Shown here piece by piece: positions 16,043-27,200 of a DNA stretch of 64,000 bases. The translations under genes were made by a program, and so were the position numbers. Source of the DNA: Lachnospiraceae bacterium (GTDB lineage: Bacteria; Bacillota; Clostridia; Lachnospirales; Lachnospiraceae); assembly GCA_017518185.1 (NCBI GenBank), contig JAFWWB010000004.1:1-64000 (forward strand), read 5' to 3'. Every line of letters starts with the position of its first letter. Within the stretch, counting starts at the first letter, position 1. The notes beneath the pieces were generated by a model that saw only the letters and a list, made by a program, of their open reading frames with translations, was not told the origin of the DNA and made no database searches.

Positions 16043-16845
16043 GATCTTGTCACCCTTTCCGGTACCGGCTTCGGACCGAAGCGGTCGTTGTTCAGACAAA
16101 CCTCATCCGGATAATCCAATGTGAACTCATCGTTCTTCCTTAGCTCCGGATCCAGCTCCGCTGCTCTGTAGGAACGTATCAGTTCCTCATCCTCCTTTGA
16201 TATCTCCCCTCTCTTCTTCAGAAGGTCCAGCCTTTTGTTCCTTATCCTTTCGAATACCTCCGGGTATCTGAAGATATTGCCCTTTGTGGGCGCATAGGGA
16301 GCGCAGGCCATTATGAACATCTGGTTTGTCGTCAGTTCCCACGGTTTCTTTCCGAAATAAAAAGCGCATCCGTCAGTTATCCCGTAAAGCCCGTTCCCGA
16401 AATAGATCAGGTTCATATAAAGATCCAGGATCTCATCCTTGCTCATCTTTTTTTCAATACTCAGGGTTATTATGAATTCCGCCGCTTTACGCAGATAATT
16501 TTTCATGAAATTAAAATACAGATTCTTTGCAAGCTGCTGTGTGATCGTACTGCCTCCGGAGATTATCTTTTTTGCCTTCAGATTCAACGCTATCGCATCC
16601 CTTATGTTTTCCCTGAGAAAACCCGGATGCTCATAAAAATACCTGTCTTCTATCTGAAGGAGAAAATGGATAAAGAGCTTCGGCACTTTCTCAACAGGAC
16701 AATAATCCTCTTCGGCCTTTCTCATTTCATACAGTCTGAGGAAAGGTCTTTTAAGCATCAGAATGTTGGCGTATACAACTATACCGGCAAAAAACAGTAT
16801 TGGTATGAGCAATACAGCCGCTATCAGGATAATTGCGGTATTCAT
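16039..16845 (-). CDS. mtgA: Monofunctional peptidoglycan glycosyltransferase (GT51)
   Basis: 268 residues. An N-terminal membrane anchor (residues ~3-30, TAIILIAAVLLIPILFFAGI) is followed by the GT51 motifs: QIEDRYFYEHPGF with the catalytic Glu, GGSTITQQLAKNLYF, and SKDEILDLYMNLIYFGNGLY. It lacks the transpeptidase domain of class A PBPs, so it polymerises lipid II only. Its start overlaps the ABC transporter stop by 4 nt and its own stop overlaps the deacetylase start, so the three are translationally coupled. Confidence 0.88.
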   Translation of the reverse strand: MNTAIILIAAVLLIPILFFAGIVVYANILMLKRPFLRLYEMRKAEEDYCPVEKVPKLFIHFLLQIEDRYFYEHPGFLRENIRDAIALNLKAKKIISGGSTITQQLAKNLYFNFMKNYLRKAAEFIITLSIEKKMSKDEILDLYMNLIYFGNGLYGITDGCAFYFGKKPWELTTNQMFIMACAPYAPTKGNIFRYPEVFERIRNKRLDLLKKRGEISKEDEELIRSYRAAELDPELRKNDEFTLDYPDEVCLNNDRFGPKPVPERVTRS

Positions 16846-18980
16846 GATGCAGCCGCAGTCTCCTCTCCGTATAGTGTCCGATATTCTTCACAGTTTTCCA
16901 GAAGCTCCTCGTGAGTTCCTTCAGCCAGCACTTTCCCGTCGGCAATGTAGAAAAGCCTTTCGCAGTTGATCACTGTGGAAAGACGGTGTGCACACATTAT
17001 CAGCGTCTTTTTCCCACGGAACTCTTCCAGGTTCTTCATGACCTTTGCCTGTGTATCGTTGTCCAGTGCCGATGTTGCTTCATCCAGTATCATCACGGGA
17101 TGATCCATGATAAGACATCTTGCAAGTGCCAGCCTCTGCCTCTGTCCTCCGGAAAGAGTGATGCCGCCTTCGCCCACACAGGTATCATACTTATCCTTAA
17201 ACCCTTCTATATCATCATGTATACATGCCAGTTTGCATGCGCGTATCATCTCCTCGTCAGTAAGATCCGCTTTTACGGCTTTCAGATTTTCACGTATGGA
17301 CATATTAAAGATATAGGGCATCTGGTTGACCATGGTGATGTTTCCCCTGATGGTATCCCGGTCAAGCTCGTTTATATCCGTTCCGTCCAGCAGTATCACA
17401 CCGTTGTCCGGATCATAAAGCTTCGTTATGAGCGACAAAAGCGTGCTCTTTCCGCATCCGCTCTTGCCGATAAGGCCCACCGATTCACCTTCTCTGATGT
17501 GAATATCTATCTTCTCAAGTACCTTCGACTTTACATTGTTTTCATCCGTATAGGAAAAACTGAGATTACGTATCTCAATATCTCCCTTAACATCCTTAAG
17601 GCTTTTGCTGCCGAAATTCTCCTGCCTGAAATCCTTTTTGCCGATCAGCTGGTAAACCCTCTCCGCCGAAACGCTGATGCTGTGTATCGTGTTGATAAGC
17701 CCCGATATCGAAGAGGCGCTCACATATGCTTTTCCGTTGTAGTTAAAAAGTACGAGCACTGCCGCCGGCTTCAGGAAACCCTTTGCCAGCATCAATGCCA
17801 GCACACAGTTATATACCAGATTCGTAAAAGCTACAAACTGTCCGCGGAGCATTAAGAAATTAGTCGAATGACGGAGCATCTCACGGTTTAGTCCTATGCT
17901 GAGATCCACTTTATCCTTTACCTTCTTAAGGAAACTGCCCTCCGCATGCATCAGTTTTATATCACGGTTGGCGCGGACCATTTCATTGATAAGACCCGAT
18001 CTTCCCTCGTTCGCAGTGAAGAGGGCGCGTTTGTCGGCTGCCAGCCTTCTTGCATGCGAATTCTGTATAAGGGCATAGAACAGGAACATCACTAACTCCA
18101 GACCGAACATGACCGGTGATATGATCAAAAAAGCCGCCATAAGACTGATGAAGCGGAACACCTCTGTCGTGGCTCCCAGCAGGTCATCTGTTCCTTCTAT
18201 GATATTCTCCGTATCCGTCAGTATCCTCTGGGTAAAGATACCGCTACCGTTTTTATCCATGCACTCGCTGTTTATCCTGAGAACATTCGCAACGATGGAG
18301 TTCTGCATTTCGGCTTTTATCGTACCGTACACTTTATTGAGCAGCCTGGTGGCGCCCCAGGTTACCAGGGCGCTGGCTGCAGCCTGCCCGAAGATCATGG
18401 CAGCGATGATCAATATCTTCTGTATCTCACTGCCGCTAAAATACACTATGATGGCTGCAGACAAAAGAGGCTCCAGCACTATCAGACCCATATTTACAAA
18501 ACGGAGAAAGGATGCAACTGCAAAAAGCCTCCTCTTTCCTTTCATATAGTTCCGGAAATACTGGATATTCTTTTTCCGGAACATATAGTTTAGCGGGAAC
18601 AGCTTTATGATATTCTCGCCTTTTTTGTATGACCATTGCGGCTCACTTTCAAGCTCCGTCAGGATATTCCGCAGGATACTGCTTTCAGAGCTTTCAAGGA
18701 TATTCTCTTTCCTGCTTTTTACCTTTATGATAACGGTAAGCTTTATGAAGGTCCGCTTGAATATCAGTACAAATCCCGCATTTTCATCTATACTTTCATA
18801 TTCCAGCAGCAGTTCCTCACAGAGCAGCATATAGCGGAGCCTGCGGTCCTTTCCTATACTGTTCAGGTTAAGCTGCTCATCCACATGCGTTACCGCATCA
18901 AGGATATTCTCCCTTGACAGGCTGTCGTATTCGAATTTCTGATCCAGAAGACTTATCCCGTTGTTGTTATTCATTTCCAT
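16842..18980 (-). CDS. ABC exporter, fused membrane and ATPase domains, with extra N-terminal domain
   Basis: 712 residues. Residues ~1-140 form an unusual soluble region (RRLRYMLLCEELLLEYESID) that faintly resembles a GHKL/anti-sigma ATPase N-box but lacks its glycine motifs. About six membrane spans follow (~150-440), then a nucleotide-binding domain with Walker A GKSGCGKST, Q-loop NQMPYI, signature LSGGQRQRLAL, Walker B VMILDEATSALD and the switch His in CAHRLST. It is a type IV exporter half-transporter; the substrate is unknown. It heads a coupled operon with mtgA and a deacetylase, suggesting an envelope component. The Shine-Dalgarno before ATG 18980 is weak. Confidence 0.85.
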   Translation of the reverse strand: MEMNNNNGISLLDQKFEYDSLSRENILDAVTHVDEQLNLNSIGKDRRLRYMLLCEELLLEYESIDENAGFVLIFKRTFIKLTVIIKVKSRKENILESSESSILRNILTELESEPQWSYKKGENIIKLFPLNYMFRKKNIQYFRNYMKGKRRLFAVASFLRFVNMGLIVLEPLLSAAIIVYFSGSEIQKILIIAAMIFGQAAASALVTWGATRLLNKVYGTIKAEMQNSIVANVLRINSECMDKNGSGIFTQRILTDTENIIEGTDDLLGATTEVFRFISLMAAFLIISPVMFGLELVMFLFYALIQNSHARRLAADKRALFTANEGRSGLINEMVRANRDIKLMHAEGSFLKKVKDKVDLSIGLNREMLRHSTNFLMLRGQFVAFTNLVYNCVLALMLAKGFLKPAAVLVLFNYNGKAYVSASSISGLINTIHSISVSAERVYQLIGKKDFRQENFGSKSLKDVKGDIEIRNLSFSYTDENNVKSKVLEKIDIHIREGESVGLIGKSGCGKSTLLSLITKLYDPDNGVILLDGTDINELDRDTIRGNITMVNQMPYIFNMSIRENLKAVKADLTDEEMIRACKLACIHDDIEGFKDKYDTCVGEGGITLSGGQRQRLALARCLIMDHPVMILDEATSALDNDTQAKVMKNLEEFRGKKTLIMCAHRLSTVINCERLFYIADGKVLAEGTHEELLENCEEYRTLYGEETAAAS

Positions 18981-19076
18981 AGCTTTACTTCTTTACCGCA
19001 TACAGTTTATTGTTTTTCAGTTCGAGCTTACCTCCCGGCAGGTTGCTCTCACCGATCAGCAGCAGTGCGTCACTGA

Positions 19077-19105
19077 AATCTAACATATTTCAACATAATC
19101 GTCAA
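19077..19105 (-). promoter_or_regulatory. Promoter of the ABC-mtgA-deacetylase operon
   Basis: TTGACG (19105-19100), 17 nt, TAGATT (19082-19077) with TGT just before (extended -10). The ~90 nt leader downstream also spells an open 33-codon frame (18985-19086), but its ATG lies within the promoter, so it is not called as a gene. Confidence 0.65.
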
Positions 19106-19143
19106 TTACGGGACCGGAGTTTCTTGTGCTGTCAAACTATATC

Positions 19144-19172
19144 TTGCATTAAATACTCCGTGGATTTATAAT
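19144..19172 (+). promoter_or_regulatory. Sigma-A promoter of pgi
   Basis: TTGCAT (19144-19149), 17 nt spacer, perfect TATAAT (19167-19172). The start at about 19179 gives a ~50 nt leader that includes the GGAGG before ATG 19230. Confidence 0.8.
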
Positions 19173-19229
19173 ATGATGCCGGGATCAGGGGATCTTTTTC
19201 CTGATAAATTTAAACCGGAGGTTAAGAAT

Positions 19230-20810
19230 ATGGCAGAATGGAAGAACCTGGATACGCTCGAAGCCTATAAGGCGCTTGGAAACAAGGAAAAGGTAAGCCT
19301 TAAGGACGTGATGAGCGGGGAGAGCGGCGCAGAGCGTGTAAAGAAATATACCATGCCCATGGCAGCGGATCTTTCCTATAATTATGCGGCAAAGGCCGTG
19401 AATGACGATATCCTGGAAGGACTTGCAAAGCTGGCTGAGGAGGCCGGGCTTGCTGAAAAGTTCGCAGAGCTCTATAACGGCGAAGTGATCAATACCGGTG
19501 AGAAGAGACTGGTGCTCCATCATCTGACCCGCTCCCAGCTCGGAAGCGATGTGGTTAAGGACGGAGTGAACAAGAGGGAATTCTACACCGCGCAGCAGAA
19601 GAAGATCGCCGATTTTGCAAATGACGTCCATGCCGGAAAGATAGTAAACGGCGCCGGCGAGAAGTTCACGACCGTGGTACAGATAGGTATCGGCGGTTCC
19701 GACCTCGGCCCCCGGGCGATATATATCGCGCTCGAGAACTGGGCACGTCAGACCGGTAATTTCAATATGGAAGCCCGCTTCATCAGCAATGTCGATCCCG
19801 ATGATGCCGCAGGCGTGCTTCAGGGCATAGATGTTGCCCATTCACTCTTTGTGCTGGTGTCTAAATCCGGCACCACCCTTGAGACTCTTACCAACGAATC
19901 CTTCGTCAAGGATGCCCTTAAGAAGGCAGGTCTTGACGCTTCAAAGCATATGGTGGCGGTGACCAGCGAGACCTCACCCCTGGCGGGCAACAGCGACTAT
20001 CTGCAGGCCTTCTTCATGGATGATTTCATCGGGGGAAGATTCTCCTCCACCTCCGCTGTGGGCGGCGCGGTACTCTCACTTGCCTTCACTCCCGAGGTGT
20101 TCGCAGCCTTCCTGAAAGGCGCTGCGGATGAGGATAAGCTGGCAACGGAAAAGGATATAAAGAAGAATTCCGCAATGCTGGATGCCCTGATCGGTGTTTA
20201 TGAGAGAAATGTACTGGGCTTTCCTTCAACGGCGCTGCTTCCTTATTCACAGGCTCTCAGCCGTTTCCCCGCTCACCTTCAGCAGGCTGATATGGAGTCG
20301 AACGGAAAGAGTGTGAACCGTTTCGGCGAATTCATAAGCTATCCTACCGGCCCCGTGCTCTTCGGTGAGCCGGGAACCAACGGACAGCATTCCTTCTACC
20401 AGCTGCTTCATCAGGGAACGGATATCATCCCTCTGCAGTTCATCGGCTTCAGGGACAGCCAGCTTGGCGTGGATGTGGATATCCAGGGCAGCACCAGCCA
20501 GAAGAAGCTCTGTGCAAACGTAGTTGCCCAGATAATCGCATTTGCCTGCGGCAAGGATGATGATAACAACAATAAGAAGTTTGCCGGAAACCGTCCTTCC
20601 AGCATCATAATAGGAAAGAAGCTTACTCCCGAGGCCATGGGCGCTCTGCTCTCACACTTCGAGAACAAGATCATGTTCCAGGGCTTTCTGTGGAACGTTA
20701 ACAGCTTCGACCAGGAGGGCGTTCAGCTCGGAAAGGTGCTGGCTAAGAAGGTACTGGCCCACGAGACTGAGGGTGCGCTGAAGGAATTCAGTGACCTCTT
20801 TGAGATCTGA
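19230..20810 (+). CDS. pgi: Glucose-6-phosphate isomerase
   Basis: 526 residues from the ATG at 19230 (CCGGAGG upstream; the in-frame ATG at 19173 overlaps the -10 box). It converts glucose 6-phosphate to fructose 6-phosphate in glycolysis and gluconeogenesis. Family marks: IGIGGSDLGPRAIYIAL, SKSGTTLETLTNE (phosphate-binding SIS loop), GGRFSSTSAVG, FGEPGTNGQHSFYQLLHQGT with the catalytic Glu, and QLGKVLAKK with the catalytic Lys near the C-terminus. The length matches the long bacterial/eukaryotic form. It ends just before a patch of decayed gene fragments. Single-gene transcription is likely. Confidence 0.95.
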   Translation: MAEWKNLDTLEAYKALGNKEKVSLKDVMSGESGAERVKKYTMPMAADLSYNYAAKAVNDDILEGLAKLAEEAGLAEKFAELYNGEVINTGEKRLVLHHLTRSQLGSDVVKDGVNKREFYTAQQKKIADFANDVHAGKIVNGAGEKFTTVVQIGIGGSDLGPRAIYIALENWARQTGNFNMEARFISNVDPDDAAGVLQGIDVAHSLFVLVSKSGTTLETLTNESFVKDALKKAGLDASKHMVAVTSETSPLAGNSDYLQAFFMDDFIGGRFSSTSAVGGAVLSLAFTPEVFAAFLKGAADEDKLATEKDIKKNSAMLDALIGVYERNVLGFPSTALLPYSQALSRFPAHLQQADMESNGKSVNRFGEFISYPTGPVLFGEPGTNGQHSFYQLLHQGTDIIPLQFIGFRDSQLGVDVDIQGSTSQKKLCANVVAQIIAFACGKDDDNNNKKFAGNRPSSIIIGKKLTPEAMGALLSHFENKIMFQGFLWNVNSFDQEGVQLGKVLAKKVLAHETEGALKEFSDLFEI

Positions 20811-20820
20811 AACTGATACC

Positions 20821-20974
20821 TACCGCTCCTGCAGGCTCTGTCCCAGGGCCTGCGGAGCTGACAGGATAGCCGGGAAAAGTGGTGGATCCTGAAGAGCTTT
20901 CGGAATATTTCTTCCGTCTGAAGGAAGAAGGCTGCGCCGAAGAGGATTTTATCCCTGACTTCAACCTGCGATAG
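20821..20974 (+). pseudogene. Decayed radical SAM paralogue, two internal deletions
   Basis: Three stretches match the gene at 6541-7470 in order: YRSCRLCPRACGADR (its residues ~14-28), PEELSEYFFRLKEEG (~97-112), and CAEEDFIPDFNLR plus stop (its end). Everything between is deleted and the radical SAM CxxxCxxC motif is gone. The joins fall near short shared words such as GAAGAAGG, as expected for slippage deletions. Confidence 0.85.
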
Positions 20975-21188
20975 TCTTTACGGTCTCCAGGATCTTTTCG
21001 GCAGCCGCAGTATAATTGTATTGGCTCCTCACTCGCTGATATCCTGAGATACCGATGCGCACTCGTTCTTCTTCATGCATCAGATAATAGGCCGCAAGAT
21101 CTTTTTCTGTGGAACCCCGCTTTCAATAGAACGCATGGTTATGTTCAGGTTAAGCGCAGATGCAAAAAAGACTTTGTACATCTCCGTT
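20975..21188 (-). pseudogene. Decayed CgeB-type glycosyltransferase paralogue
   Basis: Read on the minus strand it gives [27 protein letters not shown], then a deletion of ~40 codons, then [20 protein letters not shown] and RVRSQYNYTAAAEKILETVK. This is clearly the 3' part of the gene at 5339-6520, diverged in many codons, so it is an old paralogous copy and not a recent duplication. Confidence 0.85.
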
Positions 21189-21189
21189 G

Positions 21190-21230
21190 TGTCAGATCAG
21201 CGTATTCATTTTGATCTGGATGAGGACAGG
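21190..21230 (+). pseudogene. Fragment of an EF-hand protein paralogue
   Basis: [15 protein letters not shown] matches VSDQRICFDLDADG of the protein at 4030-5034. Only ~14 codons remain, fused directly to the CgeB fragment and running into the hairpin that follows giant gene 2. Confidence 0.7.
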
Positions 21231-21250
21231 GGTTATCCCCTGTCCTCATC
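21219..21250. terminator. 14 bp hairpin after giant gene 2
   Basis: GATGAGGACAGGGG-TTAT-CCCCTGTCCTCATC lies 8 nt after the stop codon of giant gene 2. No T run follows on either strand, so it may be a weak terminator or a 3' end stabiliser of the long transcript. Confidence 0.55.
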
Positions 21251-21257
21251 TGTCTTA

Positions 21258-24200
21258 TCAGTTCGCTCCGTTCGCTGCGGCCTGTTGTCTCCTTGCCTCG
21301 GCGTGCTGTCTGATGGCACTGAACCTTCTGGTCCTGCTCTTCCTGCTCTTTTGGATCATCTTTCCGTTTCCGAGGGGATCTTCTGACTGCATATAGGGCA
21401 CAAGTAAATAGTCCTGGGAATAAACGTAAGGATTGATATCCGTGATCACCAGCTCATCACCCTCTCCGTCGCCCTTTGCCTGGTAATTGGCTATGGTCAC
21501 CTGATGCTCTCCCGAAGTGATGTAGTACATGATCGTTGCCTTTGCGATCATCTCCTTAAGATCCGCATCCTGTGCCAGGTTTGCAAGCATGAATCCATCC
21601 GGCCCCTCTGTATCGTGGAACTGCCGTATCATGTTCTCCGTCTCTGCGGGAAGAGTCTCTGCTGCCGGCTTTCCATCGATATAGAAGATATCAATTATGC
21701 TGTTTATACCGTGCGCTCTCGACCACTCATTGCTGAAAAGATCGGCGCTTCCGTGCCTGGGGTCACCGTCTCCGTAATTTGCGTTAGACGAAACCTTTGT
21801 AAATAGTTTGGCAACATACTTATTGAAATCATATACCGCACCGACGATCATATCGTATACCTGATGGCTGGACTGTACATCGGCCATCATTTTCCGTCTC
21901 GTCCTCGAACTCTTGCTTAAGAACCGGTGTCCCAGTTCAAGCGCTTCGCTGGAAGAGCAATCTTCATCGTTGTACTCAACTCTCTTAGTCAGTTTCATAT
22001 CCAGCTTCTGCTCCTCGCAGGCATAACGGTGGGGCTGTTCGTAGGCTCTTTCCTTATTAAATCTGGAACTCTCATAGAACAGCTTGTAGATGTTCTCCTC
22101 CTGACCGTTGGCCGCTGCCAGTTCTTTAAGGGATATCTTTTTGAAATCATCCTTATCCAGTATGCGCAGTGTTCCCTTTTCACCCGGTGTGTCGGCCTTC
22201 CTTATGGCCTGCTTAAGATATTCGATCCTGCTCCACATGCACTCTTTTTCGTTTTCCGTAAGGGTGCTTCCCAGCTTTATAAAGAGACTCTCTTTATTCA
22301 GCTCCAGTATCCTGTTGGCAGTGCTGCGGCTCATGAGCCTCATCTGCTCGGGAGGCGCAAGCCTGGATATATAGTCCTGCACATCCTCAGCCTTAAGGAG
22401 CCCGCCGCTCATGTCGTTATCGATACCCACTATCCTTCTGACGCGCATGATCTTAGTGCCGCGGTCATTGGTCTTTCCGGTCTCCTCCAGCTCTATCATG
22501 ATATTATCCATGTGACGGTCCATATTTCCGTCGATATAGTCGGTCGCCTCTATATCAGCCAGCTGTTCTATGAGATCCGCTTCATTGTCCAGTTCGATCT
22601 CCCCGTTTCTTATCTTTCTCCTCAGCTGGTCGATATTAACGCCTTCGATCCACTCCATAAGGATACCGTCTTCGCCCTTTACGGCCTCCTTTGCTTTTTT
22701 CCCTTTCTTTTCCTCTTTGTTCTTCTCTTTCTTTTCCTCTTTTTCAATGTGCACATTAGCGAGCTCGGACTGGGCGATCACGTTCTGAGTGCCCATCTCC
22801 CTGGAGACTATGGTCATGGCCACGTTTCTCATATCCAGGTTGCTGCCCACGGGAATGTGTCCCATGGCATAGGTTTGTAACTTTTTCTCTTCCTGGATGT
22901 AGTCCATTCCTATGCTCTCAATGTGCCTTACCACTTCTTCCCTGCCGTCTCTGGTCAGCTCCCTGAATCTTCCCAGCAGTACGTTTCCGGATTTCGGCCT
23001 GAATACATTGGGCCATTTTTCTATGAATACACTGCTGTGTTTTTTCCAGAGTTCTTCCAGATATTCTTCAAATCTCCGGCCGAACTCTTTCGGCTTTATG
23101 GTGCTCACTTTTTTGTCCAGTTTATCTTCAATGTATTGAGCGATCTCCGGTTTTCTGAAGAACGCATCCATATATGTGCGGCCTGCACCCGAAGTGATCA
23201 GGGCAAGGTCGGGGAAGGCTGCGCCGTATTTATCCGACTTACTGCTCAGTTCACTGTAGCGGTTAACGGTTATATTTTTGTTCTCCAGCCTGTTGCGTTT
23301 TGTGAAAGCCACCTTTTTCTGCTGACCGTTTATGGTGCCTGTAAACATGAGTCTCTCATTACCGCCTCCCGCAAACTTTCTGATCTGTTTTTCGGAAACG
23401 GTGATCATTTCCTCACGGCTTTCCGTCAGGATATCCGAAAGCCTGTAGGACTTATCGAACTCACGGCCGTTCAAGGTCGAGTAATCCTTTTCGATAGTCG
23501 CTATCATGGATTCGACTATATCATATCTCCTGCGGTAGAGCGCATTCTTATGCTTCCTGTTCTTACCCTTGAGATAAGTATTTGCGGCACCCAGGAGCTC
23601 ACCGTACATCTTACGCAGCGTATGAAGAGATGCGGGATCCACGTTCTTTCCGTCTTCCGTCTGCCGGTTCGCAATGGTCCTCATGGTGGCTGTAAGCTCC
23701 GTGAGTTTATTGTTCATCACGATATACTTGTTCGAATGCTTATCCGTATCCACACCGGAAAGCCTGCTTATGTAGGTATCAAGCTTCGCCAGGGCTTCAA
23801 CCTGCTCATCCTCTTTATTATGTGCCCGGATGACAGTATTTTCATGACTGGCAAAAGCCTCCTCGGGAAGCTCTGTCGCCCCGCGCATCTTCTTCCATAT
23901 ATCTTTTTGCTGGTCTTTATTCAGCTTAGGGACGTTTTCATGATCATTTCCGTGTTTGGTTATATCGTCCAGGAAGACCTTTTCTTCCGTAACTTCCAGT
24001 TCATCGGGACCCTGATCGGTGGCAAACATCGTCATCTGGATCGTATCATTGGTCGTGACATAGCTGGTGCCCGAAGCGTGATTGGACAGCTTACGGAATT
24101 CAGCCACAAATTCCGGTGTAAGATACCCTCTTTCCACCATCAGGTCCATAAGGCCCTTTACCACTCTTCTGCCTTCACTGAGACCACCGCCGGTGATAAG

Positions 24201-27200
24201 CTCATCCATGTTTGCTCCGTCAAAGCGGAAAAACAGATCGGACATGTGATCCGGCATAGCCAGAGCCAGCATGGGAACAGGGATCTGATCCACAAGCATA
24301 CCATAGGTATTATAAAAGCGCATATGATAGTCATAATATATCTTGTATAACTTTGCCATGCTCTTCAGGTAGATATCCTTTGCACGCTCTGCCTGCTTCT
24401 GATCGGAGATATCCAGATCCTTCATATTCTCGATATTAAGATTCTCTATAAGCTCCAGCACCTCGTCATTGCTCATCATCTCGCCTTCTGCCATACGGCA
24501 AAGAGGCGTCATCATCCTGTGCATATTCGAGCCATATGATATCTTTTCGCCCGTATGAGGATCTTCAAAGCTGCAGCGTGAGGAAAAATCATTCAGCCTG
24601 CTTTTTTCCCTGTCTCCTGCTGTCTCAGTCATCTTATCAATAAGCTCTCCGTAGTGAGCCTGCGTGTAGCCCATAGCTCCGCCCTGAGTCTGATTATGAT
24701 AGTACTTTAAGATCTGTGACGTAGCAGGGGAAGCATTCTTCTCCGCTTTCTGATATGCGGGAGTATATTCCTTCAGATCCCTGTTATTCAGGGCGCCGTT
24801 ATTCCTGAGCTTTTTCAGCTCCTTTACAATGCCGTTCACACCTTCAGAGGTGATGAGATCAAGATTTATCCTGCCGTCCTTGTACGCCCTCTTCTTGTGT
24901 TCCTCTTCAAGGGATGAGATATAGGCAGCTGTACCTTCCGCAAATTCGGGGCTTCCCAGCATCTCAAGCTGTCCTCTTACTTCTGACATGTTCGCCTCAT
25001 GCTGTATCACCGCCAGCAGATCCGGATGTGCAGCCTGGGATCCTGCGGCTCTGCCGCCGAACACCTCTGACATCTTTTTCGCACACTGTGCCGAGAGCAG
25101 GATGAGCTTTGATACTTCCTTCTGCTCTTTGGAGTCATTGTTGGTGTAAAGGGCGGATACCTCATCATTGTAGTGTGAGAGATAATAGGGATCAGTAAGG
25201 AGCAGCTTTCTCACCCTGTAGTAATCGGTCACGGCGGAGAGTTCTTTCATATGCCTGATCACCACGTCGTAGACCGAGGTATCGTTTCCGTTGTTGTTCA
25301 TCTCTTTCAGTCTGTTCTGATACTCAGCATCCGCATCGAAGAGCATTTTATAGCTCTGAAGCTTCTGTGAGATCTCCTCGAGATTTCCGGCTGACGCCGC
25401 AAGTCTTTCATCGGTTGAAAGATCTATGCCGTCAAGCTTGATATTCAGGAAACCGCTTGTAAGTTCATCCATGGCGGCAGTCTTATTCTCTGCGAATTCC
25501 CTTACGATTTTCTCGTTTGCCTCTCCCTCTTCCGTGAAGAAAGCGGACAGAGCCCTGAACTCCTCATCCTTAACCATTGAACGCGTGCTGAAGCCCATGG
25601 CCCTTCTTCTTTTGGCCATATTTCCGGTCACGGCTATACTGTTGGTGCTAAGGGTCTCGGAAAGCGCTATCTTCTTATAAAGCTCAGAACGGGGATTCTT
25701 CATCTTCTTTTCCCGTTCCGTGACGGAAAGCCCGCGCCTGAAGGTGTGCCTTGATGCAAGACTGTAGATCGAGGAAGGCGTAACTGTCCTGAAGCTTCCG
25801 CTGTTCGTATATATACCTCTGGCCTGCCTTAGCTTTAATTCCGCAGAGTTCCTGTTTCCGGCAAGCACGTTATCCTTCTTTTGTGCAAAGGCATTCCTTA
25901 TCTCCTGTGCCTTCTGTTCCTCAAAAGCAAAGGCCTCCGTATCGGGAACCTCCGACAGCTTCCCGTAGGTCTTCAATACTTCTTCCCCGTTCTTATAAAC
26001 TGCGATGCGATCAAGGACTTCCCTTATCATATCTTCGTTCATGGCCGCTTTGATTTCCTGACCCTGTGCCAGGGCCGCATAATTGCCGGAAAGAAGGGGC
26101 TCCAGTTTTTTCGAGATCTCAACGATGTTCATGCAGGCGGCATACCTGTCCGGATCGTTATAGAAATCCGTTCCCTTCTCTGCCTTGAACTTCGATGCAT
26201 CAAAGTTCAGCACCATGCTGCAGAAATGCTCCACAGCATCGATAAACTCCTGCTTTTTCTCCTTTGCCGCGCCGGCAGCCGGAGCATTTTTCTCAAGCAC
26301 TTTGTAGGGACGGGCAAAGGCAGCATCCTTATCCATCCTCGCCTTGCGCTTTTCCGTGAATTCTGTATATCTTTCCTTTGCGCTTTCGACCTTCACGTCA
26401 AGCTTCATCTGCTCATCATATGCCGTAACGGAAGGCTTGAGCATGTCTATAAGCTTCTGCTTCTTTCTCTCTTCCAGATCCTTTCCGTGATTCTTGTAGT
26501 ATTCGGCCTGATCATTTTTGTAAGCCAGTCCCGCGACGTAATGATCTATGACAGCGGTGGGGATCTCCCTCTTTACAGGCTTCTTCTTCTTTTCCGCAGT
26601 CTTGTCTTCCGCCGGTTCTTCCATCAGTTTTTCAAGCTTGGCGTTTATCTGCTCGGCATTAAGGACAAATACGGATTCCAGAGGATTCTTGATCACTGCC
26701 TGATCCTTATAGACCTTAAGGGCGGAAAGATAATAATCCCCGTAGCTCTTTATGATCTGCAGGCGTTCACGGACTGCTGCAAGACCATCCATATTTATGG
26801 ATGTTGCCTTATTCTGTCTCCTGAGGGACTCATAGACATCGAATATAAAGTCATTTTCTCCCCTGGCAAAGTCCACGATCGCAGCATTATCCGCCATCTT
26901 CTTTGCCATATCCTCGAAATCGTTTGCTTCAAATCCTCTGATATCGAATTCCAGGATACGCAGGAAGATCTTTTCTATCACCCCGGTGCCGTCTGCAGCT
27001 TCCTTCTCTGTGGCATTTTCATTCTTCAGGGCAACGACAGCCCTCATGGCCTTTTCAATATCCGCATCCTTCAGATCCTTATCAAAGGCCTTAAGAAGGC
27101 GCATGGACTTTAAGCAGGAGGTCTTCTCATTATCGTTGACATTCCTGATCCCATGTTTGTCTGTAACCCTGTAACTGAGATTAAATGCTCTCTCATATTT

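Noticed and set aside
18985-19086. 33-codon frame (MLDFSDALLLIGESNLPGGK) before the ABC transporter gene
   Set aside because: Its ATG overlaps the -10 region of a good promoter and has no ribosome binding site. It could be a gene remnant but is not supported as a gene.
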